DNA from: Dermanyssus gallinae
Lineage: Eukaryota > Arthropoda > Arachnida > Mesostigmata > Dermanyssidae
Assembly: GCA_003439945.1 (NCBI GenBank)
Contig: QVRM01004004.1
Coordinates: forward strand, 186,001-250,000
DNA length: 64,000 nucleotides
Direction: 5' to 3'
Below the pieces are notes generated by a model, which made no database searches, was not told where the DNA came from, and saw only the letters and a list, made by a program, of their open reading frames with translations. Both the position numbers and the translations under genes were made by a program. How positions within the stretch are numbered: position 1 is the stretch's first letter; each line of letters opens with the position of its first letter. This document shows, in pieces, positions 36,158-46,689 of this stretch.

Positions 36158-37590
36158 CTTCTCTTGTGCGTTCTTTTACTTTTGTGCAGTCAGTACAGAT
36201 AGACACTTTTCGAAAGTTACAACTGCGCTAAAATAATCATCAAACCTTTATCAAAGACAGTTTTTACTGCTAATAATGCGTTTGTAGGGAATTTGCAGCG
36301 CTGCAGCTACGAATTAAAACACACAGTTGCGACCGCCGATACACAGTCTTCATGATGTAGGCACTTAGAACTACATATATACACAGAGCGGTGAACTGTG
36401 CTCAGGTTTGCAAGGCAATAATCGTTCACTTGACACTTCAGCGTCAGCACGGTTAAGACTATCCAATGTGATTGCAGGAATAGGTTTTTCTATATGCAGC
36501 AACGGCATTGCAGTTGTACAAGTTGCACCTTAAAGGCCGGGTAGGCTAGCTGTTCGCTGGCGCCCCATGGGTAAGCAATGGTAAAGTGCCTACGGCGTGG
36601 GACTCTAAAAACAAATCAGCCGTTCCATTAACTCAATTTGAGCCTAAAATGCCTAGTCATTTGTTATAGTTTGTTTTTCAACTAGTCTGACTTGACACCC
36701 AGCCTAGAACCAAATAAATGCGCAAAGCACTATATCAACCGAATTTCTTTATTGTAATGTACTAACAAGATGGCTATAATATATGTTCTAATACATACAA
36801 TGCAATAACGCTAACTAGATTCAAAGACAAAAGTACTAACGATGCAAACTACCACCAGATGCCGAACTCGAATTCGAATGGGAGACTCTGGGTATTCTTC
36901 GGCCGTTGATGGCCACAAAACGATCCGTCGCGCTCATGCTTGCCATCAATTATATGCCCAGGTATAAGTGTATTCAGTTTGCCTTACCGTTTCCTTAACT
37001 CGAACATCATTTTTAAATAGGCAGTACTATTTTTGTAGGTGTGCCTCTGGGCAACATATAATGGATATATGGGTATTATATTTTTGTCGGTAATTGATCT
37101 CGATTCAGTGAATCCTTTTTACAGGAGGGGAAATTCTTCTAGACACGCTGTGCAGGACTAAACGCCGGCTGGTAGCTCTAGGATGCCAACCAGAACATTT
37201 GTATTATCTGCTAAAACCGTTATCTCCTAAGTCATCTCCCATAACCGGGTCCTATAGGTGAAACTAGTATTGCTCACAGTTTAAGAGGCGGGGGGTCTCT
37301 AAGACTAGATAGATGGAGTGATAGGTTTCATTATTCTCATGAGTGGTTTACATTTTTACAGATGTTCACAGCTCCTCAAAGACATCAAAAGCCAGTCTTC
37401 CTTTAATTGTATTTATTATTCGGCTTATATCAGAGTAAGGTACCTAAATAGTATTGCTTAGCATTTTGTTTAAATATTGTCAAAGAAGAGGTTGCGCGCT
37501 TATCTGGGGGGAGCTTGTTCCAATATGTGGCACCGAGATTTTATATTGAGAAACACGATTGCTTGCATGAAGCTGCAGACAAGATGAGAA
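36157..37590. other. no gene recognised
   Basis: AT-rich intergenic or intronic sequence. An open stretch before a donor-like GCCCAG|GTATAA near 36961 was noted but not called. Confidence 0.35.
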
Positions 37591-37599
37591 GTACTATCA

Positions 37600-38200
37600 C
37601 AACCTATTGTGTACCGCCGCCGAGACCACATACATCATCTCGTCGATAACTTTGCCAACCGCGTCATTCACAATAGAGTCGACGACGCACCGCCGTACAG
37701 CCTCTTCGGTCATTATGATCTCTGTTATTACGTACGCAAGTTTATTCCACGGCTCTGTACTGACTGTCGAGACTCCAACATACGTGCGAGAACACCTCTT
37801 AGATCAAGTATCCCCAACGAGCACAACTCTTGGTACTCTCTATGTCGGGTAGTGAAACACCGTGTATTTCGGTGTGTCTCGGGATGTCAAGTTGCAGAAA
37901 ATGCATATGTCCGAATTCGTCTTTCAAATTCGTTTCAAGTATGTCCGGAACTCCCCATAACCTGTAAGAACCTGTGTGACGTGGTAAGTCAATTCTCCGC
38001 CGCGTCTCTCTATCAAAGACCCACTGTCCGGGATAAGTGCCTTAACAAACAACTTGGTTTCCCTTTTGAATGGCGTCCCACTCATATTGACACTGCTCCA
38101 TCATCTGCGAGTGGACGTCGTTATGGTCAAACAAGGGATCCGACCACACAGCTGCTTGCTTGTCAACTTTGAGATCCCATGAGATGGTTCCGGCCAGAAC
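37600..38200 (-). pseudogene. LINE ORF2 C-terminus (zinc knuckle region), minus strand
   Basis: On the minus strand, in shifting frames: FCNLTSRDTPKYTVFHYPT (a C...H knuckle), REYQELCSLGILDLRGVLAR, MLESRQSVQS, and ITEIIMTEEAVRRCVVDS. This is the typical end of R1/Jockey-type LINE ORF2 after the RNase H region. At least two frameshifts. The long plus-strand frame here is its shadow. Confidence 0.65.
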
Positions 38201-38929
38201 TAACGCTGCGAGTGTGCTGACCGTCCTGCAACAGCGGCCAGATTCAGCGAATCCTGGTCGAGGCGAGCTGGTGTTGTTGAACCCTACGTCACACTTAAGA
38301 GTCGTGCTTGTGTTGCAATCTGTGAATCTGTTCTAACTAAATGCATCTCGATACCACAACGTTGTGCATTTGTTTGAGTAAAGGACAACCACAACACGGT
38401 AATGGCAGTCGTAGTGAAGATTTTGACGTAACAAGTGGACTACGAGCGAGTAGAGCTGCCTATCGACACGATCGCACACATGGTGAAAACGTAGCTACAA
38501 ATAGTTAATTCATACCTAACTAACCGTAGCTACGTGAAACAAGAAAGGCAATGTATGGGTTCCACATAAGCCCTAATAAGAATACGCCCATCAAGGGAGC
38601 GATCGATAAGGGCATGCCCAACAAGGCCACATGCGACCCTCGACAAGAAGAAGCTTGTCGTGTTGTGCTCGGTGTGCGATGGTACTCAAGAAGCTGTTTA
38701 AACTTGAAGATGCGGTGGCAGCCAAGGAGATTTCAGCGGAACTCTGGTATTATCCAAAAAAACTCAGTGGCAAGTCAATTGAAATTGACCGTGCCCCTCG
38801 AGGTTGTTCCATAAACAAGCCCATGACTCAGGGCGTGAGCCGGCCTTGTTTCATGCACAGCTGCTTTGATAATACGCACACACCACGCAGCTTGCGCGGT
38901 TTGAAGGGACTCTAATGTGCCGTTAATTT

Positions 38930-41900
38930 ACAGTGGATCCCGAGGTTACAGTGGATCCCGAGGTCGATCGAGCAGCGCACAACGAGGCCGGGCCTCACAC
39001 AAAAAGAAACAATAAGAATTGCACAATGGAACTGCGAGGGAGCTTCTTCGCTAGAGCTCCTCGCCCCCGACGCATTGGATGGACTAGACATCCTAGTGCT
39101 GACGGAAACCTGGGCGACCACCCCATTCGACCTTCCGAGTTTCTATGCAGTGCATTGCCTCGCGGAAAAGCGCAGCGGGCCAGGGCGGCCAAGTGGGGGT
39201 ACTTCCGTTTTCTATAATCACAAGCTAGGCGACTTCACGACGTGTCTAGCGGAGAATAACGTCATAGCCCTACAAGGCCCGACAATGTCCGTAGTTGCAG
39301 CATATGTCCGACCCGCAGATTCGGAGTCTACACTAACTATGGTAGAGAAGCTGGTCAGCGGTCTGGAAGCAGTATCTCCCCTAGCTGGTGCGCCCCTGGT
39401 AGTCGCTGGTGACTTCAACGCCCGCCTCGATCAGCCGAACTCGAGCCGCACCATAGCCCTCCGAGACACCCTAGCACATTACGGCTGCTGGATAGTCAAT
39501 TCCAAGGTATCGCCAACATTTTTGGGGTACTCCGGAAGCTCGGTCATCGACGTGTTTGCCACCAACGTGCCCAAAGAAGTGATTACGTATCAAGGAGGAA
39601 ACAACAAGCTTCGTGAAGGCGCATGCATTCGAGCCCACGTTCCAGTGGCCGTGGACCTCGCGGTTCAGAAAGGGTCAACGAGAACGGCCAGGCGACTTGC
39701 CCTCCCACGCCGGCTCAATGTGAATCTGCTCCTAGAACGTGCTCATGAAGTTCTCCCTGTGCCGAACGTGATAGACACGGAGGTGTATGCGCAGCGTCTA
39801 CTCGAAGTGCTGCACTCTAGTATACAGCCAGTTCCTTTTTCCAAAAAGCACAGGGCATGGTTCGACCACAGCTGTCGGCTTGCTCGCCGAGCCCAGATTA
39901 CCTTCAGGTTCCTAGCGGAATCGCATCCGGGTTACCATCAGCTGGCCTCGATATTCAGAACAATTTGTAGGAAAACATACGCAACGCAGCGTAAGAGGTA
40001 CCAGGAGATGCTGGAGGCTCGCCTTATAGCCGACGCAGAGCGTCATCCCTACAGATGGCTGGCCCACCGAGGGAGCACCGCGGCCTGCCCTATCAGCTCG
40101 TCAGCCCTCATTAATCACTTCTCGGAAATGTTCGCTTCACGGGACACCATTCCTCGCGAGGTGCCAAACCTAGTCGCCGTGTGGGGTGAATCGACGACAT
40201 GGCTACGGGACTCCCTCCAGCAGGAGTTCACCGTCGAGGAGGTCCTACGAGGACTTCGAAGTCTCCGCAATAATAAAGCCTCCGGCCCCGACAGAGTACG
40301 CAATGAGCATCTAAAATGTGCACTCTTTCTTGCTCCTTGCTGGTCCGCGCTATTCAACGAATGCTTGCGGACGGGCAAGCTCCCAGCAAAGTGGAGGGAT
40401 GCAAATCTGCTAGTTATACCCAAGGGTAAGGGGGATCCGGCCCTACCGTCATCTTGGAGGGGCATCGCGAAGAAGAGCGTATGCTATAAGCTACTCTCTT
40501 GTCTGCTAACATGGAGACTGTGTGACTACCTGGAGGGCGTAGGAGCCATCCCGACCGAGCAGCATGGATTCCGCAGAGATCGCTCGACAGAGACCGCCTG
40601 TACGATTCTGATGGAGGACGTTAAGAGGGCGTTAGCCATAGCGATGAACCCACTATATGCAGTCTTCGTCGATTTCAAGGCAGCATTTGATTCGGCGCCT
40701 AGAGACATGGTCTTACGCACGTTGGCAGAGGTCGGAGTGCCAGGTAAAGTGCTCAACCTTCTCGCGGCCATCCTACAGGAGAACAGAGTAACCATCGAGG
40801 ATGGTATCGCCGAACTCGAACCTTTTGCCCAGACAACAGGCCTAGCTCAGGGTGACAACCTGAGCCCTCTCCTGTTCTCTGTCCTACTGAAGGACCTGCC
40901 CGCCCAAATAAGAGGCCCTAGAAATCTAGTCAAAGTTATCTTGTACGCGGACGACTTGGTCATATATGGTCCAAGCAGGTTTCAGGTACAGCAAGCCTTA
41001 GCCCGTCTTTACGTCGCTGTAAATGCTTTAGGTCTAACGGTAAACCAGAGAAAGACAGAAGCAATGAAATTCAGGAGGGGCGGCAGGATCACTGGCACTG
41101 ACACCTTGCGATACGCCAGTGTACCGCTCGCGTACGTAAATAGGTTCCCATACCTAGGGCTACTGTTTTCTTATAACGGACGCAGCTTCACCGCACACAT
41201 CGCCGAGAGGTGCAGGAAGGCAGTGACCGCCGTATGGGCAATAAAATCGCCGCAGTTATTGTCACTCGGAACCGCCTTGAGACTGTTCGATCTCAAAATA
41301 GCCCCGATCGCGTCGTATGGGATACGTGTCATTTGGGAGGACCTCACGGCGCAAAACCTCGAACAGCTTAACCGTGTTAAGGCCTCCTTTCTCAAGAGGG
41401 CCCTGGGATTACACATCTCGACCCGGAACCGCCTAGTATATCTCTTAGCAGACACACCGCTGTTCATTGAAGATCTGCGGCACCGCTTCGATCTGTCAAC
41501 GACGACGGCTTTCAAGGACAACCTTGAATGCTGGGAGATAAAGTTCGCGGATATCGATGATAAATTCTTCGAAACTGGAGCTATGACACGTAACGAATGG
41601 AGAGGGGCGTATCGTTACAACCGTCACGTCGTAACCCGCTATGCCGTACACGGCTTTCATCATAAACTGTGTATCGTGCGGGACTTCCACGAACCAGATG
41701 AGCATTGCAGGTGCTCCAGATGCGAAGCACACTGTGGAAGATACCACGCCGCTTCCTGTGCTCTGGTCCCTTCCCTAGGTAGCCTGACTGACCCGATCTT
41801 AAAATATTCGCGATGAGCACTTTCTAGTCTATTTTCATATAGGAGAAAATTGGGTTGTAGCCATATAGTCCGTGTAGTATATACTTATATACCGGATGTC

Positions 41901-42038
41901 TTGTGGGCTCAACCCCCAATGTGACACGACCATGCCCAATGGTGCAATTTTAGCCGCTATTGTATACAGTGAAGAGAGATATTATATATTTGTGTTTATA
42001 CTACCTGGCAAAGGTGAATAAATGTTTGAATTGACAGG
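38930..42038 (+). mobile_element. LINE with open ORF2 and 18-bp target duplication
   Basis: CTAATGTGCCGTTAATTT occurs at 38912-38929 and 42039-42056, bounding 3109 bp. The 5' end has a tandem pair of ACAGTGGATCCCGAGG before the coding region. The 3' end is GGTGAATAAATGTTTGAATT with no long poly(A). No ORF1 is present, so it is 5'-truncated just before ORF2. Base composition is GC-richer than its surroundings. Relatives: 8154-9316 (same strand) and 46690-49200 (minus, decayed). Confidence 0.92.
38931..41816 (+). CDS. LINE ORF2: APE endonuclease, reverse transcriptase, CCHC knuckle
   Basis: Open for 961 codons from the 5' junction to TGA at 41814; the true start lies in the missing 5' part. 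Endonuclease: RIAQWNCEG near residue 30, LTETW, VVAGDFNARLD, SSVIDVF and RAHVPVAV, so the Asn, Glu, Asp and His positions of the APE fold are present. RT: HGFRRDRSTETAC, FVDFKAAFD (motif A), GLAQGDNLSPLLF (B), ILYADDLVIYG (C), NQRKTEAMKF (D). C-terminus: CRCSRCEAHC...HAASC, a knuckle near residues 928-945. No RNase H is seen. No frame break is seen, so it could encode a working polymerase for target-primed reverse transcription. The clade is not assigned. Confidence 0.92.
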   Translation, partial: QWIPRLQWIPRSIEQRTTRPGLTQKETIRIAQWNCEGASSLELLAPDALDGLDILVLTETWATTPFDLPSFYAVHCLAEKRSGPGRPSGGTSVFYNHKLGDFTTCLAENNVIALQGPTMSVVAAYVRPADSESTLTMVEKLVSGLEAVSPLAGAPLVVAGDFNARLDQPNSSRTIALRDTLAHYGCWIVNSKVSPTFLGYSGSSVIDVFATNVPKEVITYQGGNNKLREGACIRAHVPVAVDLAVQKGSTRTARRLALPRRLNVNLLLERAHEVLPVPNVIDTEVYAQRLLEVLHSSIQPVPFSKKHRAWFDHSCRLARRAQITFRFLAESHPGYHQLASIFRTICRKTYATQRKRYQEMLEARLIADAERHPYRWLAHRGSTAACPISSSALINHFSEMFASRDTIPREVPNLVAVWGESTTWLRDSLQQEFTVEEVLRGLRSLRNNKASGPDRVRNEHLKCALFLAPCWSALFNECLRTGKLPAKWRDANLLVIPKGKGDPALPSSWRGIAKKSVCYKLLSCLLTWRLCDYLEGVGAIPTEQHGFRRDRSTETACTILMEDVKRALAIAMNPLYAVFVDFKAAFDSAPRDMVLRTLAEVGVPGKVLNLLAAILQENRVTIEDGIAELEPFAQTTGLAQGDNLSPLLFSVLLKDLPAQIRGPRNLVKVILYADDLVIYGPSRFQVQQALARLYVAVNALGLTVNQRKTEAMKFRRGGRITGTDTLRYASVPLAYVNRFPYLGLLFSYNGRSFTAHIAERCRKAVTAVWAIKSPQLLSLGTALRLFDLKIAPIASYGIRVIWEDLTAQNLEQLNRVKASFLKRALGLHISTRNRLVYLLADTPLFIEDLRHRFDLSTTTAFKDNLECWEIKFADIDDKFFETGAMTRNEWRGAYRYNRHVVTRYAVHGFHHKLCIVRDFHEPDEHCRCSRCEAHCGRYHAASCALVPSLGSLTDPILKYSR

Positions 42039-42056
42039 CTAATGTGCCGTTAATTT

Positions 42057-42579
42057 GTTTTGATCCGGGATTTTCTCTAATCTTCGAGCGCCTACGGTCG
42101 GGGAATGACGCCCATATGCAACAAAATGACGTTGATAATTTGCTGCGTTTAAAGTTTTTTTCACATAGAATAATAAGGAACCACCTTGGTCACTTGAAAT
42201 ACTTGAAACGACCAAACTTCTAAAGAGAAGTTTTAAAAAGATGTAATTTTCTCATTACGAGGAAATGCAGCGTCTGTTCGAGTCACATTGTTGAACTGTG
42301 CTAACCCTGGGTTAAAGAATCCGTCATCACCCCCCCCCCGTCACACGTTCGCGCGGAGACAATTGTCCACTCCAAACTGCTAACATAGCGAAGTTATAGA
42401 AATAAAAATTTTCTCATGTAGAAAGCGTTGAGCGAAGGTTATAGAAATATATGGTGATCATCAATGACTGACGTGACATCGCATATATATCATATACATT
42501 TCTGAGTTTGCCTCAAGAAGCCGACAAAAGTTTCTCATGCTCTCACCCTCTCTCCAGCTTACATGATAATTTCGCCCGT

Positions 42580-42617
<38 letters not shown>

Positions 42618-42708
42618 TATATATATGCGTGGGTTATTTAGTAAAAAAAATAAAAAGTGCAGGTTGTTAAAATTTGTTTATCAACATGTTTACATCTGAT
42701 TATTACAG
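42057..42708. other. no gene recognised; TA run and C tract
   Basis: TA repeat at 42582-42615 and a poly-C run near 42331-42340. Confidence 0.4.
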
Positions 42709-42849
42709 GGTCGTGCATTCGTGTTCGGCGATGCTACGGGCATTTATTCCGATGGTAAATAAGGTCCAGCTCGACGAAACCCCGCGACAGTATTTTGTTA
42801 AAGAGCAGAGCCATCTAACGGCACAACGACTTCTCAATGACCTTAAAGT
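42709..42849 (+). CDS. candidate exon upstream of the kinase exons
   Basis: Acceptor ATTACAG (AG at 42707-42708) and donor AAAGT|GTGGGT enclose 141 bases. The reading VVHSCSAMLRAFIPMVNKVQ...LTAQRLLNDLK looks helical and protein-like. It ends with two bases of a codon, which the single leading base of exon 50853-50949 would complete. Both signals and the phase agree, but the intron would be 8 kb and no homology supports it. Confidence 0.35.
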
Positions 42850-43367
42850 GTGGGTAACCGGAGTTTTCCTGTTGAATACGTATTAAGTAGGAAGGCTAAG
42901 TAATTACGGGGGTAAAAGAAAAAAAGGTAATTCGTTGATATATACAGCTGCGTACGAAAATGCATAGCAATAGGCGTGTGCAATTTCTATTTAATTATTG
43001 AAATATTCTCCCTTGCTTTTCAAAAATAACTCACTATCGATCAGCTTTGCAGACCCCTAGTCGTAAATGTCTACGTCCCCGGTATAGAATATACGGAATA
43101 CTAAACAGTTAGTCTAAGCAGCAGGAATAGCCGGTTCTAATGGGGTATGATTCGGAAATTATAGACAATGCCGCGGGAATTGCCGGTATATACTTTTCAT
43201 TTTCAAAGATAAGATGACTAACAGGAGGGAACGCGCTGCACTTGTGACCAATAATTATTTCCTGTAATTTTTCTTATCGTCATATTTTAGGTTGACTACA
43301 GAAACTGCCTGCATTCTTTGACTAGAACGTTTTTGCTTACTTTTGTGAGGCAGACCTAGTTGTTTAC

Positions 43368-43370
<3 letters not shown>

Positions 43371-43431
<61 letters not shown>
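43371..43431. repeat. (TA)n microsatellite
   Basis: Uninterrupted TA repeat, ending just before a diverged MITE. Confidence 0.9.
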
Positions 43432-43435
<4 letters not shown>

Positions 43436-43449
43436 AGAGTCTGTATAAA

Positions 43450-43886
43450 CAGGATCGTCTAGAGTTTGTCCAACAAACTTTAGAGTCTAGTACAACTCGG
43501 CGAAGAATCATTTTTCTAATGGATCAACGAGGCGGGAATGTTTTGTTTAGGAGTGACAGCAAAAATACCAAAAGCGGTTGTATGTAGCTTTTTATCCTGA
43601 CATAGCTTCACTAAATCTGCAATTGCGAGAGCCCCAGTCATTGTATCGACACATCAATCATACCTGCGTGTTTGGAGAACATTTTTCCAATCGCAAAGCA
43701 GAACTCAAACAGAAGCTCAAAGCAGTTGTATTGAAGATAATTCTCAAGGAATTAACTTCTTTGCAATTCCTATATTTTGGCATTCACGCTCAATTACCCA
43801 TTGTTTAGAAGACATTTTTCATTAGAAAAAATATATTTTTTGTTGAGTAGTCGTAAAGTTTTTTGGACGAATTCTGGGAGACCCTG
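43450..43886. mobile_element. diverged MITE related to the 59.7-kb foldback element
   Basis: Ends CAGGATCGTC... and ...GGGAGACCCTG are imperfect inverted repeats with TA on both sides. The left half is recognisably related to the foldback arm (TTTTGTTTAGGAG, then a GTGTTTGGAGAACA tract). Followed by another TA repeat (43897-43925). Confidence 0.6.
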
Positions 43887-43891
43887 TATAC

Positions 43892-43927
<36 letters not shown>

Positions 43928-44849
43928 GTTTTTCTTTGAATTATTTATACACATAGTAAAGTGGCTGGCCAGATAATACATTGATTCAGAATAATAATAC
44001 CGTGGGTCCAAATTAAAAACTGGCCAGAACGGGCTCCCAGTCTAAGTGAAAGCAAAGATGATAAAGCGCAATCATTTTTTTCTGATACCAATTTGATCGT
44101 TCTCATAAAAGAGTAAAGTAGTATTGGCAGAGCTTTGGTGGCATTACGTCGTAGGCATGACGTGATGTCCTGACTGAGGATTTAAAATAAATAGGTGTGA
44201 ACTACTACAGTCCTGCAAGAACGGCTAAATGCACTTTTGAAGAGACAAGGAGTATATAAGTGTAATTGTGTAATCAATAATGTTAAATCGTGACCTACAA
44301 AAAATATATACGATGCCGCAAAAGTAATTTGAGACTACAAGGCCAATTTAAAGAAGAAACTTACTATGCCTACTAAACGGCTTTCTCGGTTATATGCTGT
44401 TAGCTTGTTGATCCTACGATTTCTTAGTGGTTTGCAGATAGCGATTATAATTCACTGATTATTGACTGAAGAACTGCTTGTTCAAGAGACGCTGTCTCTA
44501 AAGTAGCGCTATTTGATAATTACTGTTATGAGTAGCCTTTCTAGCTAACTCACGCTTCCAAATTTATTCGTGAACTGGTGCTCGCTATCGATCCAGATTC
44601 AATCGAAACTCTTGATCTCAGCACTGCTTCCCTTAGAGTGCATTCTTAAAGCTCTCCATTATAACGTTTCAGTTCATATATCTACCCCTTTCCCGGCCGA
44701 AAATCGATTTTACTACAATAACAATTTTCATTTTTAAACTGGTTGCCCTGTTTTATCTTGATGCCAATAACTGTTTTTATTTTCTTTGCAACAGCAACAC
44801 ATTGCTGAAGCAACTCAACAAACATAGAATTATACGTTAAATCCCACCC

Positions 44850-45080
44850 TAACCTTAACGATGGCACTCGTTGCCTTTTCTGCCAACACGCGGTTGAGGG
44901 GTCTCGGCTCTCTCGACCCGTCCTCATGTCGGACTTTTGTGGGGTCACGACCAGTGAGGACTAAGTGGACATTCTCGCTGCCCACTTTTCGTCTTTATTT
45001 GGAGACTGTGTGAGTTGCGCCACCGGCGACCTCACTGAGCCCCACGCACGTACGCCTCCGCCTGCAACTTCACTCTCGCA
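44850..45080 (+). pseudogene. LINE ORF2 linker fragment
   Basis: GVTTSED, stop, VDILAAHFSSLFGDCVSCAT resembles the segment before the RT of CR1-like LINEs (the AxxFxxxFSSxF motif). Short and single-motif, so tentative. Confidence 0.35.
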
Positions 45081-46005
45081 GTCTGTGACCAGACGTTAGT
45101 ATTTGGCGAAGAGTCGATTTTACGTTTGGACAAACCCGTTTGAAATGCTGTTGAAGAGATCAGTTATATTATAATGATGAACGTGTTCCAGACTACCGAT
45201 ACCGGATAACGAGGCAACAACGGCTGAGCTTCACTGCTTATCCGCCTTCTAACAGCTTCAGTAAACACACTACCTTTTTTCTGTAAGGCTAATGCTTGTG
45301 TACGGTTTTTCCATGTCATGGCGGATTTTTTATTCGCTCCGGCATCTTCCTTGCCACTAAGCCGTCTTGCTCGGTTTAACCTTAGAGTCTATTATTCCAT
45401 TACCCCGTAATACCCACAATACGACGCAGCAGCAGACCTGCACACGGGTACGCGAAGAACCAAATGCAACTTTCTTCAAGAAACACATGTTGCTGTAAAA
45501 CATGGCAACAGTCGATCTAAATTTCATATTTCATACTATGCGCATTGTCAAAGCTTGCTTGGATTTAGCTAGAATGTTTCTCAAGTATCTGGTTATATAT
45601 AAGAAAAACTCACACATAAACTGTACTAAGCACCCTGTAGCTGTTTGCTTTTCCACGTAGAAAGCTTAATAAAAAATAATGTGACCCTTACTGTTAATGA
45701 GTCAGAACATGGAGTCACAGTTAGGGTACAGCGGGTCGACGTTGTATGTCAAAACAGTTGCTAGGTTAGTAATAAAGCTATCTATATAAAACTACACCGC
45801 CCTTTATTTGCAATACAACTGCAGCAGAATCGTAACTGACCTACACACAATGCCAGCATCAATATTTTGATAGCTGGGCAATGAAAATGATGCCTAGCTG
45901 GCACCGTTGTTTAACGCAATCTTATAGTGTATCGTTGTAACAAGTCTAGACTGACCTTCCACATGATTTATTTCCACATCGGATTGGGTTAAATTTACAA
46001 TAGTA

Positions 46006-46628
46006 AAGTGCGTTGCAAAAAATTAGCAACTCATTTTTTTTGGGTGATAATTTTGTCTTAATTTATTTGAATGGCTTGAAATTTTTAGGGCATGATGTAC
46101 ATACCGAACCACGAGTATGGTGGTTATTTTGTAATCTCACAATCAATTTACACAAAAAAAGTGAAAAAACTGTGTTGCCAAATATTAGCAACAATAACAC
46201 GCCAACAATACAGCTCTTGTTTGTGAAGGATGGTCGATACTACAGCTGTTATACGATCCCGGGGATCTACAGCAGCTCATTAACTCCATGAAAGACCGAG
46301 TTTACGATTTAATTCAGAAGAAGGGACGAAAACCCGTTTCTAAAATAAAATATGTAGTATCAAATACGTCATACAGCCCTGCTAAGAATCGATTACTCCG
46401 TAAGGCGTCATTGCTGCTAATATTTTGCAACCTGTTTTTCACACTTTTTTATTTTTTGTATGAGCCGATTGTGAGATTGCAACAAAATGAACACCATACT
46501 CGTGGTTCGTCATGTACATCATGCCCTTAATTCATTATTTCAAGCCCTTAAAATTTCAAGCCATTCAAATAAATCAAGCCGAATTTATCACCAAAAAACA
46601 TGAGTTGCAAACTTTTTGCAACGCACTT
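46006..46628. mobile_element. Tc1-type MITE with about 215-bp inverted repeats
   Basis: Starts AAGTGCGTTGCAAAAAATTA and ends TTTTTGCAACGCACTT, with TA on each side (46004-46005 and 46629-46630). The arms share TTTGAATGGCTTGAAATTTT and GGGCATGATGTACAT. The middle still encodes LQQLINSMKDRVYDLIQKKG (about 46268-46327), like the C-terminal tail of Tc1 transposases. So it is an internally deleted derivative of a Tc1-like element. It lies just beyond the 3' end of the minus-strand LINE remnant. Confidence 0.85.
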
Positions 46629-46689
46629 TATGATCAATATTGCTACAGCTTCATAATATTATTAAATTCAAAATTTGCTCAGTACGAGC

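Noticed and set aside
37609..38172. A 187-codon plus-strand open frame
   Set aside because: The opposite strand reads in order as the C-terminus of a LINE ORF2 (knuckle, then VLARMLESRQS, then AVRRCV), so this is its shadow.
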